Positions 7,999 to 17,023 are shown, counted from the first letter of the stretch. The stretch is DNA of 64,000 nt from Palsa-504 sp963806335 (GCA_963806335.1 CAWDXO010000003.1:15007-79006); one strand, 5' to 3'. A program made the numbers and translations. Notes: generated by a model from the sequence alone, not told the origin.

Positions 7999-9190
7999 CC
8001 GGACTGACACGGGCCGGACCGCCGTCACCGACGCCGACTTCTACCTGCTCGAGAGCTCGCTCGAACCGGAAGGCCGGCAGTTCCTGCGGCGGGTCAGGGA
8101 GTTCATGGAGAAGTCGGTCCAGCCGGTCATCAACCACTACTGGACCAGGGAAGAGTTCCCGCACGACCTCATGGGCGAGTTCCGCAAGCTCGGCATCCCC
8201 GGCCAGTTGTACCAGGGTTACGGCTGTCCCGGCGGTGGCTTCCTGCTCGACGGCATGATCGCGATGGAGCTGGCCCGGGTAGACCCGTCGATCGGGACGT
8301 TCTTCGGCGTGCACGGCGGCCTGGCCATGGGCTCGATCTACCTGTGCGGCTCGCGGGAGCAGAAGGAGCGGTGGCTGCCCGAGATGGCCCGGATGGAGAA
8401 GATCGGCGCGTTCGGGCTCACCGAACCCGACGTCGGGTCGGGCGTGGCCGGCGGCCTGACCACCACGGCCAGGCGCGACGGCGCCGACTGGGTCCTGGAC
8501 GGGCAGAAGAAGTGGATCGGGAACGCCACCTTCGCCGACTACGTGATCATCTGGGCCCGTTCGCTGGAAGACGGGCAGGTCAAGGGGTTCGTGGTAGAGA
8601 AGGGCACGCCGGGCTTCGAGACCTCCAAGCAGAAAGACAAGATCGCGCTGCGGGTGGTGCAGAACGCGCATATCACGCTGGACGGGGTCCGGGTTCCGGA
8701 AGAGAACCGGCTGCAGGAGGCGAACTCCTTCGCCGATACCGCCAAGGTGCTCCGGCTGACCCGGGCCGGCGTCGCCTGGCAGGCCACCGGCTGTGCCCGC
8801 GGCGCCTACGAGCACGCGCTGGCCTACGCGCGCCAGCGTGAGCAGTTCGGCCGTCCGATCGCGGGTTTCCAGCTCGTCCAGGATCTGCTGGTCAAGATGC
8901 TCGCCAACGTCACGTCGTCGGCCTGCCTGTGCGCGCGGCTGTCCGCGCTGCAGCAAGACGGCCTGGCCGAGGATCATCATTCCGCGCTGGCCAAGGCATT
9001 CTGCACCGTCCGGATGCGGGAGGCGGTCGGGTGGGCCCGCGAACTCCTCGGCGGTAACGGCATCCTGCTGGAAAACCACGTGGGCCGGTTCGTGGCCGAC
9101 TCCGAAGCCATCTACTCCTACGAGGGCACCCGCGAGATCAATACGCTGATCGTCGGCCGGGCCATCACCGGCCTGGGCGCGTTCGTGTAA
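7985..9190 (+). CDS. Acyl-CoA dehydrogenase, glutaryl-CoA-dehydrogenase-like
   Basis: A 401-residue FAD enzyme. FGLTEPDVGSG and KKWIGNA are the flavin-binding segments, RQREQFGRPI is the usual middle motif, and the C-terminal SYEGTREINTLIVGRAITG places the catalytic Glu where glutaryl-CoA dehydrogenases have it. Several features are glutaryl-type, but the Arg that binds the distal carboxylate was not verified, so another short acyl-CoA is possible. AAGGGAGAA precedes the ATG, which lies inside the phaZ 3' end. Electrons would pass to an ETF; the only ETF genes in view are those of the mycofactocin operon. Confidence 0.85.
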   Translation: MPSTDRTDTGRTAVTDADFYLLESSLEPEGRQFLRRVREFMEKSVQPVINHYWTREEFPHDLMGEFRKLGIPGQLYQGYGCPGGGFLLDGMIAMELARVDPSIGTFFGVHGGLAMGSIYLCGSREQKERWLPEMARMEKIGAFGLTEPDVGSGVAGGLTTTARRDGADWVLDGQKKWIGNATFADYVIIWARSLEDGQVKGFVVEKGTPGFETSKQKDKIALRVVQNAHITLDGVRVPEENRLQEANSFADTAKVLRLTRAGVAWQATGCARGAYEHALAYARQREQFGRPIAGFQLVQDLLVKMLANVTSSACLCARLSALQQDGLAEDHHSALAKAFCTVRMREAVGWARELLGGNGILLENHVGRFVADSEAIYSYEGTREINTLIVGRAITGLGAFV

Positions 9191-9202
9191 CCGGCCCGGC
9201 CG

Positions 9203-9952
9203 CTAGCGGGCGGACCAGCCCCCGTCGAGGACCCAGGACGAGCCGCTGGCGAAGGACGCCGAGCCGGAGCACAGGAACTGCACCAGATCGGCGACCTCGG
9301 CCGGCTCGATGAGGCGCTTGATGGCTGGCTCGGTGAGCATGATGTCGGTCACGACGGCGTCCTCGGAAATTCCGTGCACCCGGGCCTGGTCGCTGATCTG
9401 CTTTTCCACCAGCGGCGTCCGCACGTAGGCGGGGCAGACCGTGTTGGAGGTGACGCCCCGTTCGCCGCCTTCGAGCGCGATCACCTTGGACAGGCCCTCC
9501 AGGCCGTGCTTGGCCGCGACGTAGGCGGCCTTGTAGGGGGAGGCCCGCAGGCCGTGCACCGACGAGATGTTGACGATCCGGCCGAAGCCGCGGGAGTACA
9601 TGTGCGGGAGCGCGGCCCGGGCCAGCCGGAACGGGGCCTCCAGCATGACGGTGAGCAGCAGCCGGAAGGCGTCCAGCGGGAACTCATGGACCGGCGCGAC
9701 ATGCTGCAGCCCCGCGGAATTCACCAGGATGTCGGCCTCACCCGCCAGCGCGTCCGGGTCATAGTCGCCGGCCAGGTCGACCTCGAAGGCGCGTCCCCCG
9801 ATGCGGGATGCGACGTCGGTCGCCGCCGCCAGGTTGAGATCGGCCACCACCACGCTGGCACCGTACTCGGCCAGCCGGGCCGCGCAGGCCGCCCCGATAC
9901 CGCTGGCACCGCCGGTGACCACAGCCAGCCGCCCCGCGAGATCCGTGTTCAT
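9203..9952 (-). CDS. bdhA: 3-Hydroxybutyrate dehydrogenase (SDR)
   Basis: A 249-residue SDR. TGGASGIG binds NAD, with Asp at the end of strand 2 (VVADLN) favouring NAD over NADP. The segment SSVHGLRASPYKAAYVAAK contains the catalytic Ser, Tyr and Lys and is characteristic of D-3-hydroxybutyrate dehydrogenases, as is CPAYVRTPLVEKQI. The ATG at 9952 is chosen over an upstream in-frame start (10003) that adds a basic non-conserved tail overlapping the preceding gene. It converts 3-hydroxybutyrate, the product of PHB breakdown, to acetoacetate, in line with the convergent phaC-phaZ genes. Confidence 0.9.
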   Translation of the reverse strand: MNTDLAGRLAVVTGGASGIGAACAARLAEYGASVVVADLNLAAATDVASRIGGRAFEVDLAGDYDPDALAGEADILVNSAGLQHVAPVHEFPLDAFRLLLTVMLEAPFRLARAALPHMYSRGFGRIVNISSVHGLRASPYKAAYVAAKHGLEGLSKVIALEGGERGVTSNTVCPAYVRTPLVEKQISDQARVHGISEDAVVTDIMLTEPAIKRLIEPAEVADLVQFLCSGSASFASGSSWVLDGGWSAR

Positions 9953-9965
9953 CCGACGCCGCCCG

Positions 9966-10907
9966 TTAACGGCGCAGGTCCGCCCACACGGTCTTGCCCG
10001 CATCCCCCAGCGACTCCACGCCCCACCGGGCCGCGAGCGCGTCCACCGCGCCCAGGCCGTGCAGCGGAGCGGGCCGCAGCGCCTGGCCGGACCCGTCGTC
10101 TTCAGGCAACGGCAGCGGGCGCGCGTCCCGCACCGAGATCCGCAGCGTGTCCCCGTGCGCGGACAGGGCGACGGTGAAACCGGACCGGGCGTGGACGACG
10201 GCGTTGGCGGCGAGTTCGGTCACGACCAGGGCGGCGTCGTCGGCGAGGTCCGCCGCGGCCCAGCGCCGCAGCGTACCGACCGCGAAATGGCGAGCCGCCG
10301 CGGGCGCGTACCGGGAAAAGGCGAAGGTGCACGTCGCCCCGGCGGAGCCCGCGTCCGCCAGGTGGCCGGCGAACTCCCCGTGCAGGCGGCACACCTCGGC
10401 GAACGCGTCCGGCCGGTCGCCCTGGGGAAGCGCCCGGGCGGGATAGCCGCAGAACAACGAGAACGCGTACTCGCGGCCCAGCTCATTCCACCGCGTCTCG
10501 AGCTGAACCGCCGCGTTGACGAGCCCGGCGTCCCAGAGCATGGCCACCATCTCGGCGTAGGCCCGGACCGGCCGGCCGCCCGCGCCCGCGGCCTCGATCA
10601 AGGCGCCGATCTCGCGGCGGAAGCCGGCTCCGTCGAGCTGGTCGCCGGCCATGAACTCGCCGGCCAGTTCCGCCGCGTCCAGGACCAGGTACGCATCGCG
10701 GTCGGCGGCCGCGTCCAGGTCGACTCCGGCCCGCCTCAGCCGGGCCTCGAATTCTTGCCGGTGGGCCGCGGTGGCGATGACGACGGCCGCGCCGCCCCCG
10801 GTGAGCGCGCCCAGCAGGTAGCCGGCGACCCGTTCGGCTAGTTCCTCGTCCCGGCCGTAGAACTGAACGACGTGCTGACCAGCGTCCATGAATTCAGTCC
10901 CAACCAC
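9966..10907 (-). CDS. MEDS-domain sensor with anti-sigma-type ATPase
   Basis: A 313-residue two-domain protein. Residues 1-180 match the MEDS (DcmR-like) sensory domain: HVVQFYGRDEELAE, the Asp/Ala-rich centre and the LFCGYPA motif. Residues 200-313 are a GHKL ATPase of the RsbW/anti-sigma family (VVTELAANAVVHARSG as N-box, then a weak G-box GLGAVDALA). The GTG at 10907 has a well-spaced GAGGGAGA site; an ATG at 10889 is an alternative. DcmR responds to C1 compounds such as dichloromethane in methylotrophs, so a small-molecule cue is plausible. Only 13 bp separate it from bdhA, suggesting co-transcription. Confidence 0.8.
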   Translation of the reverse strand: MVGTEFMDAGQHVVQFYGRDEELAERVAGYLLGALTGGGAAVVIATAAHRQEFEARLRRAGVDLDAAADRDAYLVLDAAELAGEFMAGDQLDGAGFRREIGALIEAAGAGGRPVRAYAEMVAMLWDAGLVNAAVQLETRWNELGREYAFSLFCGYPARALPQGDRPDAFAEVCRLHGEFAGHLADAGSAGATCTFAFSRYAPAAARHFAVGTLRRWAAADLADDAALVVTELAANAVVHARSGFTVALSAHGDTLRISVRDARPLPLPEDDGSGQALRPAPLHGLGAVDALAARWGVESLGDAGKTVWADLRR

Positions 10908-10948
10908 CGTTTCTCCCTCGGACGAGGTAGGAGTTCAAGTTCGGTGGC

Positions 10949-12160
10949 TTACCTGCCCAGCAAACGGCGGGGCATGCATCTACCGCCCAGATCGGCCCGG
11001 TCGCGGGCCTGTAACCGGGGCGGGGAACCACCGTCCGTTCGGCCAAAAGATCTTTTTTTACCGAACGGGCAGCCGGTCAGGGCCTCGCGATGGGCCCAGG
11101 CCAGCCGGAGAACACCCGCTCCGGCCGCCTGCATCGGTTCGCGGGTCACGCTGCGGTCGATGACGTGGGCCGCGAATTCCCGGGGGGCGAGCACGGCGCC
11201 TTCCTCGTTGCCGCGCGGGGTCAGGTGAAACAGCTCGTCGAACACGTCGCTGTCGATGACCGCCACGGTGAGCAGGTCGGTGGCATAGGTGAGCGGGTCG
11301 ACGCCCAGCCCCAGGCACCACACGCGGATCTGGCCGCCGTCAAGCGCTTCGGTCATCCGCCGGGCGAACGGCCAGGCCTCGTAGTCGAGGGTGCCGTAGT
11401 CCTCGGAGCGGCCGCGAAGTTCTTCGGCGTACTCGCGGATCATGCTCCGCCACAGCGAGAAGTCCGCGCGCTCATCGGCGGCCGCCTCACCAGACGGCTG
11501 GAACACGCCGACCGGGATCACCTGGTACAAGCCGCCCGCGTGGCCGACCTTGGCCGGATCCCGCCAGTGCAGCAGGAACGACGCCCGGCCCCTCGCCCGG
11601 TCCAGCCGGAGCGTCAGGGTGCTGATCGCCAGGTTCGCCGGGCGCCCGCGCAGGTCGCAGGGATCGCCGATGCGAGCGCGCAGCCCGGCCGGGCGGCCGT
11701 CAAGCCGCATGGCCGCGTAGTCGTGCGCGGCCGCCTCGCCGGTGTCGATGCCGTCGAAGTAACGGCCCCCGGTGAACGCCAGCCGGGGCGTCCCGGAGAT
11801 AAGTTCGGCGCCGGTCACCCGGTAGGTGGAGCGGTTCTCGAACACCGCCGGAGCCGCCAGCTCCCGGAGCGCGTCCGAATAACGAAGGTAGCGGGTCCCG
11901 TCGGGACGGCCGGGCAGGACCGGCGTCGCGTCCGTATCCAGGACGGCCGTCGCGCTGAACTCCAGGGTGATGTCCGCTAGCGCGACCGGGGCGGCAGGTA
12001 GCCAGCCGGGGGACGTGAGCAGGGCGGTCCCGGCGATCCTGCGATCGGCCGGATAACCGGCCGCCGCGTCGAGGCTCAGCTGATGCCGGTGCTCCTGAAG
12101 GTAGGCCCGCACCCGGAGCCAGTCGCGCTGACCAGCGGTCAGCTGGCCGGCCGTGGTCAT
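10949..12160 (-). CDS. Uncharacterised protein with a Nudix-like motif
   Basis: A 403-residue soluble protein not assigned to a named family. The N-terminal 60 residues are helical. Residues about 190-300 include a beta-rich segment followed by IREYAEELRG, which resembles the Nudix helix REUxEExGU with one residue inserted before the final Gly. The metal-binding Glu pattern is therefore only approximate, and a catalytic role is not established. It starts at ATG 12160, divergent from the DUF72 gene, and ends 41 bp before the MEDS sensor on the same strand, so the three minus-strand genes may form one unit. Confidence 0.55.
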   Translation of the reverse strand: MTTAGQLTAGQRDWLRVRAYLQEHRHQLSLDAAAGYPADRRIAGTALLTSPGWLPAAPVALADITLEFSATAVLDTDATPVLPGRPDGTRYLRYSDALRELAAPAVFENRSTYRVTGAELISGTPRLAFTGGRYFDGIDTGEAAAHDYAAMRLDGRPAGLRARIGDPCDLRGRPANLAISTLTLRLDRARGRASFLLHWRDPAKVGHAGGLYQVIPVGVFQPSGEAAADERADFSLWRSMIREYAEELRGRSEDYGTLDYEAWPFARRMTEALDGGQIRVWCLGLGVDPLTYATDLLTVAVIDSDVFDELFHLTPRGNEEGAVLAPREFAAHVIDRSVTREPMQAAGAGVLRLAWAHREALTGCPFGKKRSFGRTDGGSPPRLQARDRADLGGRCMPRRLLGR

Positions 12161-12265
12161 CCGGTACCGGCGTGACTCGCCAGTCCGATCTGGTCGTCCG
12201 CCCAGAAGCTGATCATCGAAGATGACTTTACCGGGTGAGAACCGCCGGGTGAGAACATAAGCTCC

Positions 12266-13084
12266 GTGCCCTTGCTGATCGGAACCTCCGGCTGGCAGTA
12301 CCGCGACTGGCGCGGCGGGCTCTACCCGGCGGGTATTGCGCAGCGTCGCTGGCTGGAGCACTACGCCAGCCAGTACCTGACGGTCGAGAACAACAGCAGC
12401 TTCTACCGGCTGCCAGCACCGCAGACCTTCGCGGGCTGGCGGGAGCGCACCCCCGCCGACTTCGTGATGGCGGTGAAGGCCAGCCGGTACCTCACCCACG
12501 TCAGGCAGCTGCGCGACCCGGCGGAACCGGTCGCCCGGCTGCTCGCCGCGGCGGCGGAGCTTGGCCCCAAGCTCGGCCCGATCCTGCTCCAGCTGCCGCC
12601 GACCCTCGCCGCCGAGCCCGCCCGGCTGGCGGACTGCCTGGCCGAATTCCGGCGCGCCCCGCTCCCCGGCGGCCACGGCCTGCCCCGGATCGCGGTGGAG
12701 CCGCGGCACGCGTCGTGGTGGACCGGGGAAGTCGAGCAGATCCTGGCCGCCCACGACGCCGCGCTGTGCTGGGCCGACCGGCGCGACCGCCCGGTCACGC
12801 CGCTGTGGCGCCCCGCCGGGTGGGGATACCTGCGCTTTCACGAGGGGACAGCCGACCCGTGGCCCAGCTACGGCCGGCCGGCGCTGCGGTCCTGGGTGGA
12901 CCGGGTGCGGCAGGCGTGGCCGGGCGACGCTGACGTGTACGTGTACTTCAACAACGACCCGGGCGGGGCCGCCGTCGTCGACTCCGCCACGTTCGCCGCG
13001 CTGGCCCGCGACGCGGGCCTGGCGGTGACCCGCACTCCGCCGCCCGGCGGCGTACCGCTCACTTCCGCCCTTCCGGCCGGGTGA
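12266..13084 (+). CDS. DUF72 (YecE-like) protein
   Basis: A 272-residue protein with the DUF72 TIM-barrel-like signature: IGTSGWQYRDWRG at the start, ENNSSFYRLP, FVMAVKASRYLTH, the ILLQLPP strand, AVEPRHASW and VYVYFNND near the end. The family is widespread and often near DNA-repair or tRNA-modification genes, but its biochemistry is not settled. GTG 12266 is the first start after the divergent promoter gap. That gap contains two direct copies of ccgggtgagaac (12231-12242 and 12245-12256), a possible regulator site. Confidence 0.85.
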   Translation: MPLLIGTSGWQYRDWRGGLYPAGIAQRRWLEHYASQYLTVENNSSFYRLPAPQTFAGWRERTPADFVMAVKASRYLTHVRQLRDPAEPVARLLAAAAELGPKLGPILLQLPPTLAAEPARLADCLAEFRRAPLPGGHGLPRIAVEPRHASWWTGEVEQILAAHDAALCWADRRDRPVTPLWRPAGWGYLRFHEGTADPWPSYGRPALRSWVDRVRQAWPGDADVYVYFNNDPGGAAVVDSATFAALARDAGLAVTRTPPPGGVPLTSALPAG

Positions 13085-13313
13085 ACCGGATCGTGGCGGC
13101 CCTGGAGAGCGGCCGCATGCGCCCCCCACTCCCCATCCGTACCGTCCGTTGCCCGACAAGCGCCGGTGACCGCGTATGAAAGTGGCAACCTAAACACAAG
13201 AGTGTGCAGGGTGCCACAACCATACGTGCCTGGCTTCCACCCGCGCGGACCGGTACTGGGGGGTACGGGCAGGACCCGGGGTAGCGGCGGGGGTTGCGGC
13301 CTTCCGGCCGGGC

Positions 13314-14147
13314 CTAGTTCGTGGCCTCGGCTCCGGCCCGCAGGAAGGAGATCACGGCGGCGGCGAAGCCGTCCGGGTCATCCCAGAAGAGCAGATGGCC
13401 TAGTTCAGGAAAGATCATCAGCCGGGCCCCGGGGATGCGGGCCGCGAGCAGCCGGCCGTTGCGCGGGTCGACCACGGTGTCCGCGGCGCCGTGCAGGACC
13501 AGCGTGCGCGCGCCGATCCGCCGTTGCCGCAGACCGCCGGCGTATAGCGCGCCCGCGGCGGCCTGGGCCGGCCGTGTGCCCGGGTCGGCCGGCCGGGAGC
13601 GCTGGAGCTCGACGAGGCGGTCGAGGAGTTCCGGGTGCTGCTGGACGGTGCGAGCGGACAGGGCATTCTCAGTGTGACGGCGCATAGATGCTTCGGCCGT
13701 CAGGCCGGCGGTCGCCGCCATCAGCCGGACGGTGGCCCCCGGCATGGGATAGGCGAAGGGCCAGCCCGGGGTGGTGCACGTCAGAACGAGACCGTCGACT
13801 CGCTCGGGGTAGCTGACGGCAAGTTCCTGGGCCACCATGCCGCCCAGGCTCGCGCCCAGCACGTGGGCCCGGCGGACGCCAGCGGCATCGAGCACGGCGA
13901 CGATATCGCCGGCCATGTCGGCCACGGTAAACCGCCGGGACGGCCGGTCACTGAGCCCGCTGGCCCGGTTGTCCACCAGCACTAGCCGGAAGTGCCGCCG
14001 CAGTTCGCCCAGCACCGGCTGCCACCCGGAACGGTCCAGGCCCATCCCCTGGATGAGAACCAGCCAGGGCCGCCGGCGATGGAGGGTGCCGCGCAGCTCA
14101 TAGGCAATCCGCAGGTCACCGCGGCGGGCGTACCGGGTCCTGCCCAC
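13314..14147 (-). CDS. Alpha/beta hydrolase
   Basis: A 277-residue alpha/beta hydrolase. IQGMGLDRSGW is the oxyanion-hole region, the nucleophile is the Ser of LGASLGGM, the acid sits in HGAADTVVDP and the His in PELGHLLFWDDP. The fold is close to 3-oxoadipate enol-lactonase-like hydrolases, but the substrate is not predictable. GTG 14147 is chosen because AGGAGG lies 4 bp upstream; an in-frame TTG at 14165 would put that ribosome site inside the gene. It is divergent from the GAF regulator across an AT-rich promoter region. Confidence 0.8.
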   Translation of the reverse strand: MGRTRYARRGDLRIAYELRGTLHRRRPWLVLIQGMGLDRSGWQPVLGELRRHFRLVLVDNRASGLSDRPSRRFTVADMAGDIVAVLDAAGVRRAHVLGASLGGMVAQELAVSYPERVDGLVLTCTTPGWPFAYPMPGATVRLMAATAGLTAEASMRRHTENALSARTVQQHPELLDRLVELQRSRPADPGTRPAQAAAGALYAGGLRQRRIGARTLVLHGAADTVVDPRNGRLLAARIPGARLMIFPELGHLLFWDDPDGFAAAVISFLRAGAEATN

Positions 14148-14183
14148 ATCGCCTCCTGTCGGCAAGCTGGCGAGGCTGTCAGG

Positions 14184-14217
14184 AACAATTGTTTATGCAG
14201 TTAGCGCTTGCTAACTA
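14184..14217. promoter_or_regulatory. Operator dyads and possible promoter between divergent genes
   Basis: A perfect 10-bp palindrome AACAATTGTT (14184-14193) is followed by GTTAGC-gctt-GCTAAC (14200-14215). A plausible plus-strand promoter runs through both: TTGTTT at 14189-14194, a 17-bp spacer, and TAACTA at 14212-14217. The stretch is markedly AT-rich for this genome. It could control the GAF regulator, the divergent hydrolase, or both. Confidence 0.45.
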
Positions 14218-14357
14218 TATCAAGCATGGTGCGGCCGGGCCTACCGCGGGTCCGGATTCGGGACCTTCGCCCTTAGCTCCGGCGGCCGGAGCCGGTACAC
14301 AATGCGGCATGCTCGCTGACCGGTGGCGGGCATATCCGCGGCTCCCCGAGGGGGATC

Positions 14358-15935
14358 ATGGCTACCCGCGCGCAGTTGCACAGGCGGCGCTCGCACCTGG
14401 CACGAGCCTGGGAACTGCACATTCCGGCGATCTGCGACAAGCGGCCCGGCCACGCAGAACGAACGGGCGTGCGAACGGAGATCGCCGCGAGCTGGGAGCG
14501 TTCAGCCGCGCACATCCTGCCGGAGGTGCGCGAGGCGCCGCTGGCCGACGCCGAAGAAACGCGCGTCGCCTTCGACGCCAGCCCGCTGTCCGCCGCCGTC
14601 CGGCGGCTCCAGTCCCAGCTGCAGGCGGCGGCGGACGACGGTGAGCTAGTCGTCGCGGTCACCGATCCCGCCGCCCGCATCCTGTGGACGTACGGCGGCG
14701 CGGTCATGCGGCGCAAGGCGGAGCAGGTGAACTTCGTCCCTGGCGGGCGCTGGGACGAGGCCAGCGTCGGGACAAACGCCCTGGATCTGGCGCTCCGGCT
14801 GGACCATGCGGCCACCGTATACTCCGCGGAGCATTTCTCCAGCTGCGTGCACGGCTGGGTGTGCTGGGCCGCCCCGGTGCACGACCCTGGTACCGGGCGC
14901 CAACTCGGCGTGCTCGACCTTTCCACGACCTGGGACCGCTCTCATCCGATCGGCCTGGCCACGGCCGCGGCCCTGGCCCGGCTGCTGGGACGCGAAGTGC
15001 GCGAGACCCTCGTCATGGCCGCCGCGCGGGACGGCACGAGTCCCGGCGGCGGATTGCTGGAACTCAAGCTGCTCGGCCAGGCCAGCGCGCAGCTTGACGG
15101 CGTGCCACTGCGGCTCACCAGGCGGCAGCTGGAGATCCTGGCGCTGCTGGCCCTGAATCCCGACGGGCTTAGCCTCGGCGAGCTGCACGCCCGGCTCTAC
15201 GGTGACCGGCCGGTGAGCCAGGGCACGCTGAAGGCAGAGATGTCGCAGCTGCGGGCCCTGCTCGGCGGGCGGCTGGCGTCCCGGCCGTACCGGATCGGCC
15301 TCGACGTGCACTGTGATGTCACCGACGTGCTGCGCCGGCTGCGGGCCGGGGACGTGGCCGGCGCCACCGACCGGTACGGCGGAGAGCTGCTTGGCGGCTC
15401 CGAATCCCCGGCGCTGGCTGAGTTCGGCACCTTCGTCACGGTGGCCCTGCGCAATGCGCTGCTGGCCGATCCTCAGCCGGCCGCAGTGCAGCGGTACCTG
15501 GAGCTGGCGCCGCATGACCTCGACCTTCTCGGTCGCACCCGGCGGCCGGCAACCTACCAACGGCCAACCTCGCCCGGCTTACGATTAGCGCCTCTCATTG
15601 AGGAGGGACGAAATGGCCCATACCGCCGTCTCGGGACACGTTCGCTCATTCCGGCCGCAGCCAGCTATCCCGGCCCAGGCCACCCGCCGCGGTCAGCCAG
15701 GCCCGCGGCAAGTCGCGGAGCGCGAGCGGCACCAGATGGCGATGGAACTGCACGACGGGCCCATTCAGGAGGTCCTGGCGGCGGGGCTGGCCATCGACTT
15801 GTGCCTGGCCGACACGCCCGCGGGATCACCGATGTACGCGAGGCTGGAATACGCCAAGCGGCTGACCGCCACGGCCGTTCGGCGACTGCGATCGTCCCTG
15901 CAGGATCTGCGGGAGGGTGCCAGCCGAGCCGATGA
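14358..15935 (+). CDS. GAF-domain transcriptional regulator (AcoR-like N-terminus), extended at its 3' end
   Basis: The first 400 of 525 residues form a known actinobacterial regulator type found beside aldehyde dehydrogenase genes. An N-terminal part like sigma-54 activators (IAASWERS) is followed by a GAF domain (about 70-215, with VPGGRWDEASVGTNA and SSCVHGWVCWAAPVHD) and a winged-helix half (about 235-400, LTRRQLEILALLALNPDGLS). ATG 14358 follows GAGGGGG. After residue about 395 the frame runs on for about 130 Arg/Pro-rich residues and overlaps the kinase gene by 323 bp out of frame. Stops in the other two frames at 15586-15588 and 15599-15601 suggest a lost stop, a frameshift or an assembly error. 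Probably controls the aldehyde dehydrogenase/AcsA genes. Confidence 0.7.
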   Translation: MATRAQLHRRRSHLARAWELHIPAICDKRPGHAERTGVRTEIAASWERSAAHILPEVREAPLADAEETRVAFDASPLSAAVRRLQSQLQAAADDGELVVAVTDPAARILWTYGGAVMRRKAEQVNFVPGGRWDEASVGTNALDLALRLDHAATVYSAEHFSSCVHGWVCWAAPVHDPGTGRQLGVLDLSTTWDRSHPIGLATAAALARLLGREVRETLVMAAARDGTSPGGGLLELKLLGQASAQLDGVPLRLTRRQLEILALLALNPDGLSLGELHARLYGDRPVSQGTLKAEMSQLRALLGGRLASRPYRIGLDVHCDVTDVLRRLRAGDVAGATDRYGGELLGGSESPALAEFGTFVTVALRNALLADPQPAAVQRYLELAPHDLDLLGRTRRPATYQRPTSPGLRLAPLIEEGRNGPYRRLGTRSLIPAAASYPGPGHPPRSARPAASRGARAAPDGDGTARRAHSGGPGGGAGHRLVPGRHARGITDVREAGIRQAADRHGRSATAIVPAGSAGGCQPSR

Positions 15936-16383
15936 AGAGCTTCCTGACCTGCTGCGGCACCTTGAGGCCCGTTATTGCGCAGATCAGCTTCACGTCAGCG
16001 TGAACGTGAGTGGCGCGCTGGTGCCGCTTCCCGGGGCGGTGCGCCGGTCGCTGTTCCAGGTGGCCAGCGAGTGCGTCTTCAACGCGTCCGTCCACGGCCG
16101 GGCCCGTCGCGCGGTCATCCGGCTGGGCTACGGCTCCGGCGTGCTGACGCTGTGCATCGCGGACGACGGACACGGGAATCCGAAGACGCTCAGGAAGATC
16201 ATCCGGGGCGCGGTGCCCGGCACGGGCGGCGGCTACCACCTGGGCCTGACCGACATCGCCGCGCGGGCCGAAGAGATGGGCTGGACCCTGCGAGCTGACC
16301 GGTCCGACCTGGGCGGGATTGCGATCCTGGTATCGCTGCCCGTCCCAGCCGCCGGTACCAGGCAAGGAGAGACCGATGGATGA
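15613..16383 (+). CDS. Soluble NarL-family sensor histidine kinase
   Basis: A 256-residue kinase with no membrane segment. The phosphoacceptor helix has the HisKA_3 pattern ERERHQMAMELHDGPIQEV, with His in ELHDG (residue about 45). The C-terminal ATPase has the N-box ECVFNASVHG, G1 IADDGHG and a G2 region with GLTDIAARAEEMG. ATG 15613 is preceded by AGGAGGG at 15601-15607. The sensory input is missing or lies in the short N-terminus, so the cue may come through a partner. It overlaps its response regulator by 8 bp. A two-component pair of this kind (MnoSR) has been reported for alcohol/methanol dehydrogenase control in Mycobacterium smegmatis; orthology here is only inferred from context. Confidence 0.85.
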   Translation: MAHTAVSGHVRSFRPQPAIPAQATRRGQPGPRQVAERERHQMAMELHDGPIQEVLAAGLAIDLCLADTPAGSPMYARLEYAKRLTATAVRRLRSSLQDLREGASRADEELPDLLRHLEARYCADQLHVSVNVSGALVPLPGAVRRSLFQVASECVFNASVHGRARRAVIRLGYGSGVLTLCIADDGHGNPKTLRKIIRGAVPGTGGGYHLGLTDIAARAEEMGWTLRADRSDLGGIAILVSLPVPAAGTRQGETDG

Positions 16384-17023
16384 GATCCGAGTCGCCATCA
16401 TCGACGATCACGCGATCGTCCGCCAGGGACTGCGGGCCATGATCGACAGGGAGCCGGATCTCCGCGTGGTCGGCGAGGCGCCGTCCGCCCGCCTGGCCCC
16501 GGCGATGCTCGACCAGACGCGTCCCGGGGTCGTGCTTCTCGACCTCAGGCTGACCGCGGGCAGCGAGTGCGACGGCCTCGCCTTGTGCGCCACGATAACC
16601 CAGGGCTACCCCGACATCCGGGTGCTCGTGCTGACTAGCTCCGCCGATGAATGGCTGATCCTCGAGTCCATCAAGCAGGGCGCGAAGGGCTTCGTGGTGA
16701 AGGACGTGGACCTGACCGAGCTGGTCCGGGCGATCAGGGCCGTGCACCGGGGGGAGAGCGCCTTCGACTCCCGGAGCGCCGGGGTAGTCGTCCGCTGGAT
16801 GCACGGGAGCCAGCGTCCCGGGACGGCCGCGAGCGATATCACGCCGCGGGAGCGGGAGATCCTGACCTTGCTCGCCCGCGGGCTGAGCAACGTCGCGATC
16901 GGGCAGCGCCTGTACATCTCCGCGGCAACGGTGAAGTTCCACGTCGGCAACCTCATGGCCAAGCTGGGCGCGAGCCGCCGCGCCGAGGCGGTGTACGCGG
17001 CCAGCAAGCTCGGCCTGATCTGA
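16376..17023 (+). CDS. NarL/FixJ-family response regulator
   Basis: A 215-residue regulator: receiver domain (about 1-125) with acidic pocket IDDHAIVRQGL, phosphoacceptor Asp in VVLLDLRL, and conserved Thr and Lys (LVLTS; GFVVKDV). It ends in a LuxR-type helix-turn-helix (about 148-212: TPREREILTLLARGLSNVAIGQ... KFHVGNLMAKLGA). ATG 16376 overlaps the kinase stop and has AAGGAGA. The downstream aldehyde dehydrogenase faces it convergently, with a hairpin between. Likely targets are the dehydrogenase, AcsA and alcohol dehydrogenase genes of this window. Confidence 0.9.
   Translation: MDEIRVAIIDDHAIVRQGLRAMIDREPDLRVVGEAPSARLAPAMLDQTRPGVVLLDLRLTAGSECDGLALCATITQGYPDIRVLVLTSSADEWLILESIKQGAKGFVVKDVDLTELVRAIRAVHRGESAFDSRSAGVVVRWMHGSQRPGTAASDITPREREILTLLARGLSNVAIGQRLYISAATVKFHVGNLMAKLGASRRAEAVYAASKLGLI

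Noticed and set aside
13085..13313. Small gene or RNA between the DUF72 and hydrolase genes
   Set aside because: Only very short frames and short GGCC hairpins; nothing exceeds chance in GC-rich DNA.
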